Assembly (NCBI GenBank): GCA_964385755.1
Contig: CAYLPZ010000011.1
Coordinates: forward strand, 1-60,285
Origin: CAG-698 sp964385755
GTDB taxonomy: Bacteria; Bacillota_I; Bacilli_A; ML615J-28; CAG-698
Direction: 5' to 3'
Length of the DNA: 60,285 nt
The notes below the pieces were generated by a model. It saw only the letters and a list, made by a program, of their open reading frames with translations. It searched no databases and was not told where the DNA came from. The position numbers and the translations under genes were made by a program. The stretch's first letter is position 1. Every line of letters starts with the position of its first letter. Positions 59,103 through 60,285 of the stretch are shown here, piece by piece.

Positions 59103-60068
59103 ATGGCGGATGTGCACGGAAAGAAAGTGAAAATTTTCTCTTTAAGTTCTAACGTTGAATTAGCAAAAGAAATAGCAAAATATGTAGGAATAGAATTATC
59201 AGAATGTAGTTTAGCAAGATTTGCTGATGGAGAAGTAAGCATAAATATTCCAGAAACTGTTAGAGGCCATCATGTTTTTGTAGTACAATCAACTTCAAAA
59301 CCTGTTAATGAAAATTATATGGAATTATTAATTATGATTGATGCCTTAAAAAGAGCTTCAGCAAGAACAATTAATGTAATTATGCCATATTATGGTTACT
59401 GTAGACAAGATAGAAAGGCTCTTTCTCGCCAACCTATTTCTGCAAAATTAATGGCGGATCTATTAACGGTTGCGGGAGCAACAAGAGTTTTAGCTTTAGA
59501 TTTACATGCTGCGCAAATACAAGGCTTTTATAATATTCCGATTGATAATTTTGAAGCTTCTTCAATACTTGTGAAATATATTAAAGATAAGAATTTAGAT
59601 GACATTGTTGTTGTTTCACCAGACCACGGTGGTACAACTAGAGCAAGAAAATTTGCACTTAATTTTGATGCTCCTATCGCTATTGTTGATAAGAGACGAC
59701 CAAGACCTAATGTTGCTGAAGTAATGAATTTAATTGGTGAGGTTGAAGGTAAAAATGCTGTTATAGTTGATGATATAGTTGACACTGCTGGAACAATCAT
59801 CGCTGCTGCAAAAGCTTTAAAGGAAAGAGGAGCAAAAGATGTATATGTATGCTGTAGTCATGGTGTATTGTCTGGTGATGCGTGTGATAGAATTCAAGCA
59901 TCAGATATTACAGAATTAATTATGACAAATTCTATTAAACTTCCAGAAGAGAATAGAAGAGATAAGATAAAACAGTTATCTGTTGGTGAAATATTAGGAT
60001 TTGGTGTATTAAGTATTATTGATGATGTATCAATTAGTCCATTATTTACTTATAAACCATCTAAATAA
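59103..60068 (+). CDS. prs: Ribose-phosphate pyrophosphokinase
   Basis: 321 aa. Makes PRPP from ribose-5-phosphate and ATP for purine, pyrimidine, His, Trp and NAD synthesis. Class I enzyme features: FADGEVSINI, ALDLHAAQIQGFYN, the flexible loop KRRPRPN, and the PRPP motif VIVDDIVDTAGT. Conserved near ispE in Bacillota; purR, spoVG and glmU, which lie between in Bacillus, are absent here. Confidence 0.96.
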   Translation: MADVHGKKVKIFSLSSNVELAKEIAKYVGIELSECSLARFADGEVSINIPETVRGHHVFVVQSTSKPVNENYMELLIMIDALKRASARTINVIMPYYGYCRQDRKALSRQPISAKLMADLLTVAGATRVLALDLHAAQIQGFYNIPIDNFEASSILVKYIKDKNLDDIVVVSPDHGGTTRARKFALNFDAPIAIVDKRRPRPNVAEVMNLIGEVEGKNAVIVDDIVDTAGTIIAAAKALKERGAKDVYVCCSHGVLSGDACDRIQASDITELIMTNSIKLPEENRRDKIKQLSVGEILGFGVLSIIDDVSISPLFTYKPSK

Positions 60069-60070
60069 GG

Positions 60071-60095
60071 AAGCTCTATTATGAGCTTTTTTGTT
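60071..60095 (+). terminator. prs terminator
   Basis: AAGCTC / GAGCTT stem with a 6-nt loop, then TTTTGTTTTT. Confidence 0.8.
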
Positions 60096-60144
60096 TTTAA
60101 AAACGATGGAATAATAGGAAAAATGATATTTGTATAATACTATG

Positions 60145-60184
60145 TATAAGCTTTATTTTTTGTATATGCTAATAAAGGCTTATA
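60145..60184. repeat. Imperfect inverted repeat after prs
   Basis: Arms TATAAGCTTTATT (60145-60157) and AATAAAGGCTTATA (60171-60184) pair with one bulge around a 13-nt loop. No T-tract follows on plus, so it is not an obvious terminator. Possible operator or RNA structure of the next gene's leader region. Confidence 0.35.
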
Positions 60185-60239
60185 AAAAAGAGGTTTATAA
60201 AATAATAAAATAATATTTAAATAAAAAAATAAAAAACAC

Positions 60240-60268
60240 TTGCATTTAATAAACAATTATTGTATAAT
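60240..60268 (+). promoter_or_regulatory. Promoter at the right window edge
   Basis: TTGCAT (60240-60245), 17-bp spacer, TATAAT (60263-60268). It would drive a gene just beyond the window. Confidence 0.65.
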
Positions 60269-60285
60269 ATATAAGATGTTTGATT

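Noticed and set aside
1..60285. Mollicute genetic code (TGA as Trp)
   Set aside because: All conserved proteins are full length under the standard code and Trp is TGG. TGA is simply absent, which I report as a separate finding.
1..60285. tRNA, rRNA genes, insertion sequences or prophage
   Set aside because: Scanning the intergenic gaps showed no tRNA cloverleaf ends, rRNA sequence, transposase or integrase. The promoter at 60240 may lead into an RNA gene outside the window.

Overview
The window is the replication-origin region of a low-GC, spore-forming member of the Bacillota, most likely a Bacilli or Erysipelotrichia-type lineage not far from the Mollicutes. The evidence is the dnaA/dnaN/recF/gyrBA/rpmH/rnpA/yidC/jag set, an RpoE delta subunit (Bacilli and relatives), meso-DAP synthesis (dapF), and sporulation genes: spoVT with a sigma-G-type promoter, yabG with a sigma-K-type promoter, the cwlJ-gerQ pair, and a short unlisted bofA. 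I placed the stop codon of 52 genes: 37 are TAA, 15 are TAG and none is TGA. No gene looks truncated at a TGA either, so TGA seems to be avoided both as stop and as sense codon.

Layout. 0-20.6 kb is mostly minus strand: dapF, a BspA-type leucine-rich-repeat protein, spoVT-mfd-pth, folD, rpoE, bofA, two tandem DHH phosphoesterases, (plus strand) cwlJ-gerQ and a HIT protein, a fused ABC exporter, then gyrA-gyrB-recF-rlbA. 20.6-24.2 kb is the unusual part: about 2.5 kb of gene-free, very AT-rich DNA followed by a plus-strand ribbon-helix-helix gene and a ParA ATPase gene, wedged between rlbA and dnaN. 24.2-27 kb holds dnaN and dnaA (minus) and a DnaA-box cluster. 27-35 kb carries a membrane protein of unknown function, rpmH-rnpA-yidC-jag, a lone Fic protein, a YiiX-like papain-fold protein, mnmE, and an SPFH/NfeD cluster. 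35-43 kb has two unknown membrane proteins, ppdK, mgtE, a candidate small RNA and T-box-controlled asnS. 43-47.5 kb is dnaX-ybaB-recR, with an unusually long DnaX. 47.6-55.3 kb is a six-gene operon: a Ugp/Mal-type ABC importer, its binding lipoprotein, a staphylococcal-nuclease lipoprotein and an Ig/OB-fold lipoprotein. 55.4-60.1 kb has an aldo-keto reductase-ferredoxin, rsmA, yabG, ispE and prs.

Main candidate for an undescribed system: the RHH-ParA pair plus arrays of a 6-bp core (TAYRTA and variants) repeated in strict 8-bp phase in at least ten clusters across 20.6-23.2 kb. Another three-unit array lies in the recF-gyrB gap. This looks like a plasmid-type (RHH/ParA) partition locus and its centromere built into a chromosomal origin. 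No parB, noc or spo0J-like gene is visible in the window. The other notable candidate is the importer-nuclease operon, which resembles the mycoplasma MG185-MG189 arrangement and may serve extracellular nucleic-acid scavenging.
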